A stretch of 64,000 nucleotides of DNA from NCBI RefSeq assembly GCF_001746295.1, contig NZ_MJAH01000007.1, forward strand, positions 146,791 to 210,790. Direction: 5' to 3'. The position numbers were made by a program, and so were the translations under genes. Below, one piece after another: positions 15,993-24,410 of the stretch; position 1 is the stretch's first letter; each line of letters begins with the position of its first letter. The stretch is from Streptomyces sp. LUP47B. Lineage in GTDB: Bacteria; Actinomycetota; Actinomycetes; Streptomycetales; Streptomycetaceae. The notes under the pieces are model-generated. The model ran no database searches and was not told where the DNA came from. It was given only the letters and a program-made list of their open reading frames with translations.

Positions 15993-18668
15993 ATGGCGTC
16001 GATGGCCATGCCCGCTCCGTACGACCTCACGATCGACTTCGGTGGCGACCAGTTCCCGGTCTCCGGAAGCCGCCCTCGACTGTCGTGGAAGCCTCCAGGG
16101 GGCATACCCGCGCGTGCCGGCCACGAGCTGGAGATCCACGTCGACGGGCGCTCGCCGCAGACGGAGCACATCGGCGACCACCTGTTCGTCGAATGGCCGG
16201 CCGCTCCGCTGAGCAGTGGTGAGCGCGTGCGGTGGCGCGTCCGAACGCACGCGGACGCGGAGACCTCCCAGTGGAGCGCCTGGCACGGCTTCGAGGCCGG
16301 GCTCCTCGACGAGGACTGGACAGCACACTGGATCACGCCCGCGGACGATCCGCAGGACGCGCGCCGCGAGCCCGGTACCCGCCCCACGCACGTCCTACGC
16401 TCCGCCTTCACCACCACCGACGTGGTCCGCGCCCGCCTGTACTCCACAGCCCTGGGCGTGTACGAGGCGTTCGTCAACGGCGAGCGCGCGGGCACCGTCG
16501 AGCTCGCGCCCGGCTCGACCTCGTACGACCGCACGCTGTACGCCCAGGCCGCCGACGTCACCCCGTCCGTTCGCCCCGGCGTCAACGCCGTCGAGATCGT
16601 GCTGTCCGACGGCTGGTACCGCGGCCAGGTGGGCGCCTTCCGCAAACCGGCAGGCTGGGGGGAACTCCTCGCGGCCCGGCTGGAGTTGCATCTGGAGTAC
16701 GCCGACGGGACGCGCCGGGTCATACGCACCGACGAGCACTGGACCTCCGCCCGGGGCCCGGTGACCCGCGCCGACCTCAGGGACGGCCAGATCACCGACT
16801 TCCTCGCCCCCCGCGGCCCTGAGCGTCCCGTCCTCGTCGACGCCGTCGCCGCGCCCGCGATCGACTGGTCCCCGGCCCCGCCCGTGCGCCGCGTCGAGGA
16901 CCGCCCCGTCGTCTCGCTCATCCGGCTGCCGGACGGCGCCTGGATCGCGGACTTCGGCCAGAACGCCTCCGGCCGGCTCCTCCTCACCGACCTCGGCCCG
17001 GCCGGCACCCGAACCGTGATCGACCACGGCGAGCATCTCGACCCCGCCACCGGGGACCTGACCACCGCCCACCTCGACATCCAGCGCCCCGGTGATCCGG
17101 TGACCGTCTTCGTCCAGCGCGACGAGGTCGTCTCCTCCGGGGCCACCGGCGAGGTCTTCGAGCCCCGCCACACGGTGCACGGATTCCGGTACGCCCGGCT
17201 GGAGCGCGGCGACGTCCCGCTGGACGCCGCCGGCCTCACCATGCGGGTGGTCCACACCGACCTGCGCCCCGCAGGCACCTTCGCCTGCGGCAACGAGGAC
17301 CTCAACCGTCTGCACGAGGTCGTCCGCTGGAGCTTCCGCGGCAACGCCGTCGACGTGCCCACCGACTGCCCGACCCGCGAGTGCATCGGCTGGACCGGCG
17401 ACTACCAGGTCTTCGCGCCCAGCGCGGCGCGCCTCTACGACGTGTCCGGCTTCAGCCGCAAGTGGCTCCGCTCGGTCCGCGACGACCAACTCGACGACGG
17501 CCGCATCGCCAACTTCTCCCCCGACGGACGGCGCGCCAAGCTCCGCACCGACCAGCGGCTCGACATGATGACGGGCTCCGCCGGCTGGGGCGACGCGATC
17601 GTGCTGGTGCCCTGGGTGCTGTACGAGACATACGGCGACAGCCGGGTGCTCGCCGAGAACTGGGACGCGATGGTCCGCTGGGTCGAATGGGCACTGACCA
17701 CCGCCCGCACCGCCCGCCACCCCTCCCGAGTGGCCCGCTCGGCCCAGCCCCTGCCGCATGAGGAGTTCGTCTGGGACGGCTCCTTCCACTGGGGCGAGTG
17801 GGCCGAGCCGAAAGCCCGTGCCGAGGACGGCTCGCTGATCGAGCCGGTGGAGGACGGCCCGGACGGCTGGATGAGCACCGACAAGGGCGAGGTGGGCACC
17901 GCCTTCCTGTACCGCTCCACCTCGCTCCTCGCCGAGGTAGCCGCCCTCCTGGGTCGCGACGCCGAGGCCGCCCGCTACACGGAGTTGGCGCAGCAGATCA
18001 AGGACGCCTGGCGGACCGAGTTCCTCGAAGACACCGGCCGGACCATGACCGACAGCCAGGCCGGCTATGTCCGCGCCCTCACCTTCGGACTGGTGCCTGA
18101 GAAACTGCGTGACGCGGCCGTCGAACGTCTGGTGGCCCTCATCCGCGCGGCCGGAACGCACCTGGGCACCGGATTCCTCTCCACCGCCGACCTGCTGCCC
18201 GTCCTCGCCGACACCGGCCACGCCGACCTCGCCTACGAGGTACTGCTCCAGCGCACCGCGCCGTCCTGGCTCGCCATGCTCGACCGCGGTGCCACCACCA
18301 TGTGGGAGGACTGGGAGGGCATCGACGAGAACGGCGACGCTCACGACTCGCTCAACCACTACAGCAAGGGCGCCGTCGTCAACTTCCTGCACACCCACAC
18401 CCTCGGACTACGGCAGGCTGAGGGCTCCGTCGCCTGGGCGTCGTTCGTCGTCGCGCCCGTGCCCCACGCGTCGGTCGGCTGGGCGCGCGGGACCTTCGAG
18501 GGCCCGCGGGGGACCATCGCGGTCGAATGGGCTACCGAGGGCGACGAACTGCACATCACCGTCGACGTACCTCCCGCCTCCACCGCCACCGTCGTCTTCC
18601 CCGGGGGTGAGGAGCTGACAGCGGGCCCGGGCCGGTTCACGGCGCAACGCAGCGTGGAAGCGCGGTGA
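15993..18668 (+). CDS. GH78 alpha-L-rhamnosidase
   Basis: A protein of about 890 residues with the standard GH78 architecture. An N-terminal fibronectin-like and beta-sandwich region comes first (WKPPGGIPARAGHELEIHVD, then LYSTALGVYEAFVNGER and SDGWYRGQVGAFR). The (alpha/alpha)6 barrel contains DVPTDCPTRECIGWTGDYQV and TTMWEDWEGIDENGDAHDSL, followed by NHYSKGAVVNFLH. A C-terminal beta domain closes it. These conserved acidic segments hold the GH78 catalytic residues. No signal peptide is visible, so it should act inside the cell after import. ATG 15993 is chosen because GAAGGGG lies 5 bases upstream; ATGs at 16002 and 16008 are alternatives. It removes terminal alpha-L-rhamnose, complementing the GH42 enzyme. 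Confidence 0.92.
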   Translation: MASMAMPAPYDLTIDFGGDQFPVSGSRPRLSWKPPGGIPARAGHELEIHVDGRSPQTEHIGDHLFVEWPAAPLSSGERVRWRVRTHADAETSQWSAWHGFEAGLLDEDWTAHWITPADDPQDARREPGTRPTHVLRSAFTTTDVVRARLYSTALGVYEAFVNGERAGTVELAPGSTSYDRTLYAQAADVTPSVRPGVNAVEIVLSDGWYRGQVGAFRKPAGWGELLAARLELHLEYADGTRRVIRTDEHWTSARGPVTRADLRDGQITDFLAPRGPERPVLVDAVAAPAIDWSPAPPVRRVEDRPVVSLIRLPDGAWIADFGQNASGRLLLTDLGPAGTRTVIDHGEHLDPATGDLTTAHLDIQRPGDPVTVFVQRDEVVSSGATGEVFEPRHTVHGFRYARLERGDVPLDAAGLTMRVVHTDLRPAGTFACGNEDLNRLHEVVRWSFRGNAVDVPTDCPTRECIGWTGDYQVFAPSAARLYDVSGFSRKWLRSVRDDQLDDGRIANFSPDGRRAKLRTDQRLDMMTGSAGWGDAIVLVPWVLYETYGDSRVLAENWDAMVRWVEWALTTARTARHPSRVARSAQPLPHEEFVWDGSFHWGEWAEPKARAEDGSLIEPVEDGPDGWMSTDKGEVGTAFLYRSTSLLAEVAALLGRDAEAARYTELAQQIKDAWRTEFLEDTGRTMTDSQAGYVRALTFGLVPEKLRDAAVERLVALIRAAGTHLGTGFLSTADLLPVLADTGHADLAYEVLLQRTAPSWLAMLDRGATTMWEDWEGIDENGDAHDSLNHYSKGAVVNFLHTHTLGLRQAEGSVAWASFVVAPVPHASVGWARGTFEGPRGTIAVEWATEGDELHITVDVPPASTATVVFPGGEELTAGPGRFTAQRSVEAR

Positions 18669-18758
18669 AAGCGGGCGGATCGGGGTGAGCACCGGACGGC
18701 TGATGGGTGAGGTTCGTCGTCGATCCGGGCGGCCAACCGCGAGGATTGTTTCTTCTTC

Positions 18759-19199
18759 TCAGCGCAGTTGCTCGGCCAGTCCGACGATGATGTCCTCGGG
18801 GCCGCGGAGGTAGCAGAGCAGATAGATGTCCTCGAACCGGGCGATCTCGCCGAGTAGTTCGGCGCCGTGCGGGCGCAGGCGGGCAACGGTGTCCTCGATG
18901 TCGTCGACGGCGAACATGACGCGGTGCGTGCCCAGAATGTTGTGCGGCCGGTTGCGCGGCCCGGCGCTGATCACCGCGGGACTGCGGTACTTCGCCAGCT
19001 CGAGCCGACTGTGACCGTCCGGGGTCCGGACCATGGCGATGTCACAGCGGACGCCGTCGAGTCCGGTGCACTGGTCGGCAAAGGCACCCTCGACCTCCCC
19101 CCTGCCCTCCAGCTCCAGCCCCAGTTCCACGAAGAACGCGATGGCGGCATCCATGTCCTCGACGACAATGCCGACGTTGTCCATCCGCTGAATCGCCAT
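18759..19199 (-). CDS. VOC-family (glyoxalase/dioxygenase fold) protein
   Basis: A 146-residue protein with two beta-alpha-beta-beta-beta modules. The first is MAIQRMDNVGIVVEDMDAAI followed by AFFVELGLELEGRGEV. The second is HRVMFAVDDIEDTVARLRPH with YLLCYLRGPEDIIVGLAEQL. The vicinal-oxygen-chelate fold covers glyoxalases, epimerases, resistance proteins and extradiol dioxygenases. Candidate metal ligands are present but do not settle the reaction. A methylmalonyl-CoA-epimerase-like role would suit the neighbouring CoA catabolism but is speculation. AAGGAG precedes ATG 19199. It is 145 bases downstream of the TetR gene on the same strand. Confidence 0.8.
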   Translation of the reverse strand: MAIQRMDNVGIVVEDMDAAIAFFVELGLELEGRGEVEGAFADQCTGLDGVRCDIAMVRTPDGHSRLELAKYRSPAVISAGPRNRPHNILGTHRVMFAVDDIEDTVARLRPHGAELLGEIARFEDIYLLCYLRGPEDIIVGLAEQLR

Positions 19200-19344
19200 G
19201 CTGGTTTCTCCTTTGTCCTCGTGCAGCCGGTGGTGGCCACTGATGTCCCTGGGACGGAACCGGTGGCACGTTCTCGACATCCTCACACCGCAGAACTCCG
19301 AAAAGCTGGATCCCTCCTCAGCCTCGCTACCGTGCTTGAGGCCG

Positions 19345-20037
19345 TCATGGCTGTCGGCGCGCCCCCGCGACGCGCAGGGCGATGTCGCCGTACTGGTAGG
19401 CGAGTTCGTCGACGGAGAACTCGCCGCCCTCGTGGAACCAGCTGGCGACGCCGATGCCCATGTCGAGGATCGAGTACGAGGCGATGCGGGCCGACTGCAC
19501 GTGGAAGGCACCCTCGGCGGCGCCCTGTTCGATGAGTTCGCGGAAGCGGCGCTCGTAGTCGCTGCGGCGGCCGAGCACGCGGTCCTGGTCGGGCTGGTCG
19601 AGGCTGCCGATCTCGCGGTTGCCGACGAAGGCCTCCAGGCGGTGGCGGGCGTGGTATCGGATGTGCGCCTCCACGGAGCGGCGCAGCTGTTCGCGGACGT
19701 CGTCGGTGCCGGAGACGGCCACGATGTTGTCGGCGATGAGCTGTTCCATCGTGCCGATCATGATCTCGGCCAGCAGTTCGTGCTTGGAGGCCACGTGCTT
19801 GTAGAGGCTCGGGCCTCGGATGCCCACGGCGGCTCCGATGTCGGCCATGGTGGTGGACCGGTAGCCCTGTGCGGCGAAGAGCCGCAGCGCGGCCTGCCGG
19901 ATCGCCGACCGGCGGTCGGTGACGGGCGTGCCCTCCGCACGGGCCGGCCGGTGCGGCCGCTCGTAGGACCCGTTGCGCGATCCGCCGTGCACTCCGTGGA
20001 GCGACTTGCCGTGCCCCTCACTCTGGGCTGAGCTCAC
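19345..20037 (-). CDS. TetR-family regulator of module A
   Basis: A 230-residue repressor. A basic, disordered N-terminus of about 35 residues precedes the HTH (RRSAIRQAALRLFAAQGYRS, then TTMADIGAAVGIRGPSLYKH). The helical ligand domain follows (EAHIRYHARHRLEAFVGNRE). The GTG start has AGGAGTTCGC immediately upstream. It is divergent from the acyl-CoA dehydrogenase/kinase/SDR operon. Two related palindromes in the 132-base gap are its probable operators, giving autoregulation and control of module A. An acyl-CoA ligand is likely by context. Confidence 0.9.
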   Translation of the reverse strand: MSSAQSEGHGKSLHGVHGGSRNGSYERPHRPARAEGTPVTDRRSAIRQAALRLFAAQGYRSTTMADIGAAVGIRGPSLYKHVASKHELLAEIMIGTMEQLIADNIVAVSGTDDVREQLRRSVEAHIRYHARHRLEAFVGNREIGSLDQPDQDRVLGRRSDYERRFRELIEQGAAEGAFHVQSARIASYSILDMGIGVASWFHEGGEFSVDELAYQYGDIALRVAGARRQP

Positions 20038-20050
20038 GCGAACTCCTGAA

Positions 20051-20066
20051 GCTACCGACTGTTAGC
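20051..20066. promoter_or_regulatory. Candidate TetR operator, proximal to the TetR gene
   Basis: GCTACCGACTGTTAGC is a 16-bp dyad (GCTA/TAGC arms plus inner C/G pairs) located 14-29 bases before the TetR start. It resembles the better palindrome at 20135-20154: both have GGCTA-like and TAGCC-like arms around a CTGAC/GGTCA-like centre. Confidence 0.5.
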
Positions 20067-20105
20067 CGACTTCGTCTACTGGAGCAGCCAGTATAGACCG
20101 AACCC

Positions 20106-20135
20106 TTGACAGGCCGCCCTGGTCACGCCTGAGAT
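20106..20135 (+). promoter_or_regulatory. Candidate sigma-70-type promoter for module A
   Basis: TTGACA at 20106-20111 and TGAGAT at 20130-20135 are separated by 18 bases and point toward the acyl-CoA dehydrogenase gene. The operator at 20135-20154 would cover the end of the -10 and the transcription start. The opposite strand has TATACT (20095-20090) as a possible -10 for the TetR gene. Confidence 0.35.
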
Positions 20136-20154
20136 GGCTAATGGTCAGTAGCCA
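20135..20154. promoter_or_regulatory. Candidate TetR operator, proximal to module A
   Basis: TGGCTAATGGTCAGTAGCCA is a 20-bp palindrome in which 16 of 20 positions are symmetric (arms TGGCTA/TAGCCA and inner TG/CA). It ends 15 bases before the acyl-CoA dehydrogenase start and overlaps the candidate promoter, the classic arrangement for TetR-type repression. Confidence 0.65.
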
Positions 20155-20169
20155 AGCTCGGGAGTGAAC

Positions 20170-21372
20170 ATGCCGATCGGGTTCGAGATCGACGAGAGGG
20201 TGGCCGCCGTCGCTCGGCGCACCACCGCGTTCGTACAGGACGTGGTGATACCCGAGGAGCGGGCATGCGACGGGAACGTCCACGCCGGTCCGGAGCCACT
20301 GCGCCGCCGGCTTCAGCAGGGAGCCCGCGACGCGGGGGTGTTCGCCCCCCACGTCGGCACGGAGTGGGGCGGGCTCGGGCTCGACCTGTGCGGCCAGGCC
20401 GTGGTGTTCGAGGCGGCCGGGTACTCGTTGCTCGGGCCGCTGGCGCTGAACTGCGCGGCACCCGACGAGGGCAACACGCATCTGCTCGAAGTGGTCGCCA
20501 CCGAGGAACAGAAGGAGCGCTACCTGCGGCCGCTGGCCGCGGGTGCGGTCCGGTCCTGTTTTGCGATGACCGAGCCCGCGCCCGGCGCCGGTTCCGATCC
20601 GCGCGCCCTCGCCACCACCGCGACCAGGGTCGACGGCGGCTGGCGGATCGACGGACGCAAGTGGTTCATCAGCGGCGCCGACGGGGCCGCCTTCGCCATC
20701 TGCATGGCCCGCACCAGTGGCGGACCAGGCGACGCGGGCGGCGCCACGATGTTCCTCGTCGATGCCGACAACCCGGGAATGAAGATCGTCCGCAATATCG
20801 ACACGCTGGACCAGGGGCTGTTCGGCGGGCACAGCGAGATCGTCTTCGAGGGCTGCGAAGTCGCCGACAGCGCCGTCCTGGGAGAGGTGGACCAGGGGTT
20901 CGCGTACGCGCAGGTGCGTCTCGGACCGGCCCGGATGACGCACTGCATGCGCTGGCTCGGCGTGGCGCGGCGGGCGCAGGACATCGCCCTTGAGCGCGCG
21001 TCGGACCGTTCGGCCTTCGGTAAGCCGCTGGCCGAACTCGGCATGGTGCAGCAGCTGTTGGCCGACTCCGAGATCGACATCGAGACCAGCCGCGCGGTGC
21101 TGTGGCGGGCCTGCTGGGAACTGGACCAAGGACGCTCGGCCGCCCAGCACACCTCGATCGCCAAGACGTACGTCTCCGAGGCGGTCAACCGGGTGGTCGA
21201 CCGGTCCGTGCAGGTGTGCGGCGCGCTCGGCATCTCGGGGGACGCCCCGCTGTCCCGGCTGTACCGCGAGGTGCGCCCGTTCCGGATCTACGACGGTCCT
21301 TCCGAGACCCACCGGTGGGCCATCGCCAAGCGTGCGGTACGGGCGGCACGGGAGCGGGTGGCCGCACAGTGA
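20170..21372 (+). CDS. Acyl-CoA dehydrogenase (ACAD10/11-like partner), module A
   Basis: A 400-residue flavoprotein with the full acyl-CoA dehydrogenase fold. The FAD/substrate segments are CFAMTEPAPGAGSDPRALAT and WRIDGRKWFISGADGAAFAI. The C-terminal helical domain contains QLLADSEIDIETSRAVLWRA, and a probable base Glu near residue 379 lies in YDGPSETHRWAIAKRA. ATG 20170 is preferred to GTG 20164 because GGGAG lies six bases before the ATG and overlaps the GTG. Its stop overlaps the start of an APH-like kinase. That gene pair is the split equivalent of mammalian ACAD11 and of LvaC/LvaA, so the substrate may be a 4-phosphoacyl-CoA, not a plain acyl-CoA. Confidence 0.9.
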   Translation: MPIGFEIDERVAAVARRTTAFVQDVVIPEERACDGNVHAGPEPLRRRLQQGARDAGVFAPHVGTEWGGLGLDLCGQAVVFEAAGYSLLGPLALNCAAPDEGNTHLLEVVATEEQKERYLRPLAAGAVRSCFAMTEPAPGAGSDPRALATTATRVDGGWRIDGRKWFISGADGAAFAICMARTSGGPGDAGGATMFLVDADNPGMKIVRNIDTLDQGLFGGHSEIVFEGCEVADSAVLGEVDQGFAYAQVRLGPARMTHCMRWLGVARRAQDIALERASDRSAFGKPLAELGMVQQLLADSEIDIETSRAVLWRACWELDQGRSAAQHTSIAKTYVSEAVNRVVDRSVQVCGALGISGDAPLSRLYREVRPFRIYDGPSETHRWAIAKRAVRAARERVAAQ

Positions 21373-22397
21373 CCGCGTCCGAGGCAACCGTGGTCGGCGT
21401 CGACGTGCCCGCGCTGCAGCGGTACTTCGACCACCATGTCCCCGACTGCGCCGGCCCGTTGAGGATCGGGCTGCTCCAGGGCGGGCGCTCCAATCTGACG
21501 TACGAGGTGACCGACGGGACGCACCGGTGGGTGCTGCGCCGGCCCCCGCTGGGGGTGCTGACCCCCACGGCACACGACATGGACCGTGAATACCGCGTCG
21601 TCGCCGCCCTCGGCGGTACCGGGGTGCCCGTCGCGCGCGCCGTGCTGTCGTGCCGGGACCCGGAAGTGATCGGGGCGCCGTTCTGCGTCGTCGACTTCGT
21701 GGAGGGGACGGTGCTGCGTGACGGCGACGACGCTGCCGTACTCCCGCCTGACGAGGCACGACAGGCGGCCGACGCGCTCGTGGACGCGCTCGTGGCACTC
21801 CACTCCGTCGACGCCTCCGACGTCGGGCTCGACGATTTCGGCCGGCCGGACGGCTATCTGGAGCGTCAGGTGCGGCGCTGGCGCGGGCAGTGGGAGAAGG
21901 TCGCCACGCGTTCGCTGCCCGACGTCGACGAACTGCACGGCAGGCTCGCCCGCGCCGTACCCGTGAGTGGCGCTCCCGCGATCGTGCACGGCGACTACCG
22001 CCTGGACAACACCATCCTGGCGCCCGACGGCTTCGGCCGGATCGCCGCGATCATCGACTGGGAGATGGCCACGCTCGGTGATCCCCTCGCCGATCTCGGG
22101 ATGCTCCTCATGTACTGGGACCCGACCTGCGAACCGGTCCTCGGCGCACGCCATGTCCCGACGGCCAACCCCGGCTTTCCCACCGGCCCCGAACTGGCCG
22201 CGCGGTACGCCGAGAAGTCCGGCCGCGATACCGACGCCCTGCCCTACTACGAGGCCCTGGGCTGTTTCAAGCTCGCCGTCATCGCGGAGGGCATCCACGC
22301 CCGATACCTCGCGGGACGGACCGTGGGCACCGGATTCGAGCGGGTCGGGTCCGCGGTCCCCGCGCTGCTGCGCTCGGGGCTGGACCTGCTGTCGTGA
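21369..22397 (+). CDS. APH/choline-kinase-fold phosphotransferase, module A
   Basis: A 342-residue kinase-fold protein. The nucleotide-binding N-lobe contains LRIGLLQGGRSNLTYEVTDG. The catalytic loop HGDYRLDN is at 207-214 and the metal-binding segment IAAIIDWEMATLGDPLADLG at about 225-244, so all key residues are present. Start GTG overlaps the acyl-CoA dehydrogenase stop (GTGA). Members of this subgroup fused or adjacent to acyl-CoA dehydrogenases (ACAD10/11, LvaA) phosphorylate the 4-hydroxyl of 4-hydroxyacyl-CoA using ATP. Sugar or aminoglycoside phosphorylation is possible but less likely given the neighbours. Confidence 0.88.
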   Translation: MTASEATVVGVDVPALQRYFDHHVPDCAGPLRIGLLQGGRSNLTYEVTDGTHRWVLRRPPLGVLTPTAHDMDREYRVVAALGGTGVPVARAVLSCRDPEVIGAPFCVVDFVEGTVLRDGDDAAVLPPDEARQAADALVDALVALHSVDASDVGLDDFGRPDGYLERQVRRWRGQWEKVATRSLPDVDELHGRLARAVPVSGAPAIVHGDYRLDNTILAPDGFGRIAAIIDWEMATLGDPLADLGMLLMYWDPTCEPVLGARHVPTANPGFPTGPELAARYAEKSGRDTDALPYYEALGCFKLAVIAEGIHARYLAGRTVGTGFERVGSAVPALLRSGLDLLS

Positions 22398-22432
22398 CAG
22401 CGACCCTGCACACACCGAACCGAGGAGAGCCC

Positions 22433-23191
22433 GTGGGAGACCGACTGTCCGGACAGATCGCCCTGGTCACCGGCGCGACCGGCGGCATCGGCCACGCCGT
22501 CTCGCACCGGCTCGCCGCGGAGGGCGCGACGGTGGTGGTGACGGACGTGGACGCCGGTCGCTGCGAGGACCTGGCGAAGGAGCTGACCGGTGACGGGGCG
22601 CGGGCACTCGGCCTCGCGCTGGACGTCAGCGACGAGGAGGCGTGGCGCGGGGCGGTTGACCGGGTGGTCGACGAGCTGGGTGGGCTGTCGGTTCTGGTCA
22701 ACAACGCGGGCATCGCCGAGATGCGGACGGTCGAGACGGAGACCCAGGAGTCCTGGGACAAGGTCATCGCGGTCACCCAGGGCGGTGTGTGGCTCGGTAT
22801 GAAGTACGGCGGTCCCGCGATCGAACGCTCCGGCGGCGGCTCCATCGTCAACATCGCGTCCATCTTCGGTACGGTCGGCGGCTTCGGCAGCCAGTTCTCG
22901 TACCACGCGGCGAAAGGCGCGGTCCGCCTGATGACGAAGAACGCGGCACTGCACTGGGCCACGCGCGGCGTCCGCGTCAACTCGATCCACCCCGGTTTCA
23001 TCGAGACGCCCCTCTCCCGGGAACTGTGGCGGGGTACGCCCCGGCACACCGCCATGGTCGAGGGCACCCCGATGGGGCGGCTGGGCCGACCCGACGAGGT
23101 CGCGGGCGCGGTGGCGTTCCTGGCCTCCCAGGACGCCACCTTCATCACGGGGTCCGAGCTGTACGTGGACGGTGGTTGGACGGCCCGTTGA
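22433..23191 (+). CDS. Short-chain dehydrogenase/reductase, module A
   Basis: A 252-residue classical SDR. The nucleotide motif TGATGGIG is at 13-20, NNAG at 90-93 and catalytic Tyr157/Lys161 in SYHAAK. The C-terminus is ITGSELYVDGGWTAR. GTG 22433 has GAGGAG five to six bases upstream and is preferred to the GTG at 22394 that overlaps the kinase stop. It is last in the operon after the dehydrogenase and kinase genes and before a terminator. It probably oxidises a hydroxyacyl-CoA or hydroxy acid, as LvaD does in the levulinate pathway; the exact substrate is open. Confidence 0.88.
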   Translation: MGDRLSGQIALVTGATGGIGHAVSHRLAAEGATVVVTDVDAGRCEDLAKELTGDGARALGLALDVSDEEAWRGAVDRVVDELGGLSVLVNNAGIAEMRTVETETQESWDKVIAVTQGGVWLGMKYGGPAIERSGGGSIVNIASIFGTVGGFGSQFSYHAAKGAVRLMTKNAALHWATRGVRVNSIHPGFIETPLSRELWRGTPRHTAMVEGTPMGRLGRPDEVAGAVAFLASQDATFITGSELYVDGGWTAR

Positions 23192-23211
23192 CGAACTTCG
23201 CCGACAAGGAA

Positions 23212-23241
23212 GGAGGGGCCCGGCGACGACCGAGCCCCTCC
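23212..23241. terminator. Bidirectional terminator between the two convergent catabolic modules
   Basis: A hairpin with an 8-bp outer stem GGAGGGGC/GCCCCTCC, one mismatch, an inner CGG/CCG and a CGACGA loop. It lies 21 bases after the SDR stop and 16 bases beyond the MBL hydrolase stop of the opposing operon. Confidence 0.7.
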
Positions 23242-23256
23242 CCCACACGTGTCGTG

Positions 23257-24297
23257 TCAGCTCACACGTGTGTACTGGTTCACCCCGCCCGTGAACGCCA
23301 CCGTGGCGCGGCCGCGCAGCACCAGGACGTCCAGGTGCGCGGCCGTCTCGTTCACGGCGAGCATCTGGTTGAAGGCGTTGAGGTCTCCGAACGGCACCTC
23401 GCGGCGCGTCCAGCCCAGTTTGCGCGCCACGGCGTGCGCGTCGAGAGTGTCCTCGCCCAGCGCTGTCAGGCTCTTGGCCAGCCGGTCGTCGTGGTGGGTG
23501 AGCAGTTCGGCGACGCGGGTGTGGGCGCTGTCGGTGACGGGCCCGTGCGCGGGCAGCAGACGGGTGTCGGCGTACCGCGTCATCAGTCGTAGCGAGTCCA
23601 GGTAGTCGGCGAGGGGGCGCCCGTCGGCCTCGGTCAGCTCGAAGCCGATGGACGGGGTGATGTGCGGAAGGACGTGGTCGCCGGCGAACAGCAGTCCGCG
23701 CTGTTCGTCCAGGAAGACCACATGTCCCTTGGTGTGCCCGGGAGTCGGTACGACGCGCAGCTCGTGGTCGCCGAAGCGGAGCGTTTCCGCGCCGAGCCAC
23801 TGGTCGGGGGCCTCCCACACGCTGGGGTCGTAGCCGCCGTGGTCCATTGCCCGGATCTGCTCGGCGAGTTCGGCCGCTCCTCCCCTGCGCAGCGTCTCCA
23901 GCGAGCCGGCCGGTTCGTCGCTGCGCAGCCGGTCGAGCATCTCCAGGCCCGGCCGCTCCCCCGCGCCCAGGTAGACGCGCGAGCCCAGCAGCCGGCGCAG
24001 CTCCACGGCGTTGGTGTAGTGGTCACGGTGGATGTGGGTGACCAGGATGTGGCTGATGTCGCCGAGGTCGCGCCCGATGGCGGCCAGGGCCTCCTCGAGT
24101 GCCTTGCGCGCCTCGGGGATCGCCCAGCCTCCGTCGATCATGACGATGCCGTTGTCCTCCGCGAGGTTCTCCAGCAGATAGACGTTTACGGCGTGCAGGC
24201 CGTCGTTGGGCAGCGGCAGGGGAACGCGGTGCACTCCGGGCTGGACGGTCTGGACTCCGGCTGCGGCCCATGGGCCCTGGTCGAACCGCGCTGTCAT
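23257..24297 (-). CDS. MBL-fold metallo-hydrolase
   Basis: A 346-residue metallo-beta-lactamase-fold hydrolase. The metal motif HIHRDH is at 88-93, with VVPTPGHTKGHVVFLDEQRG and LLFAGDHVLPHI supplying later ligands, and the tail ends with a winged-helix-like segment. The family includes glyoxalase II-type thioesterases and RNA or lactone hydrolases. The winged C-terminal part (LTHHDDRLAKSLTALGEDTL) is typical of LACTB2-like proteins. In a CoA-catabolism cluster a thioester or lactone hydrolase is plausible. It follows the CoA ligase gene by about 100 bases and ends at the shared terminator. Confidence 0.85.
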   Translation of the reverse strand: MTARFDQGPWAAAGVQTVQPGVHRVPLPLPNDGLHAVNVYLLENLAEDNGIVMIDGGWAIPEARKALEEALAAIGRDLGDISHILVTHIHRDHYTNAVELRRLLGSRVYLGAGERPGLEMLDRLRSDEPAGSLETLRRGGAAELAEQIRAMDHGGYDPSVWEAPDQWLGAETLRFGDHELRVVPTPGHTKGHVVFLDEQRGLLFAGDHVLPHITPSIGFELTEADGRPLADYLDSLRLMTRYADTRLLPAHGPVTDSAHTRVAELLTHHDDRLAKSLTALGEDTLDAHAVARKLGWTRREVPFGDLNAFNQMLAVNETAAHLDVLVLRGRATVAFTGGVNQYTRVS

Positions 24298-24380
24298 GAT
24301 TCTCCAATGCTGCTTCTGTTTCGCCGGGGATCGGACCCGGCGGGGGGTGTGGGGGGTGCGACTCCGCCGGGTCTGTCCTC

Positions 24381-24410
24381 TGATCAGGCCGGATCGCCTT
24401 TGATCAGGCC
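24381..24410. repeat. 10-bp direct repeat spanning the CoA ligase stop codon
   Basis: TGATCAGGCC occurs at 24381-24390 and 24401-24410. The second copy contains the ligase stop codon. It is one of several short duplications at 3' gene ends in this island. Confidence 0.8.
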
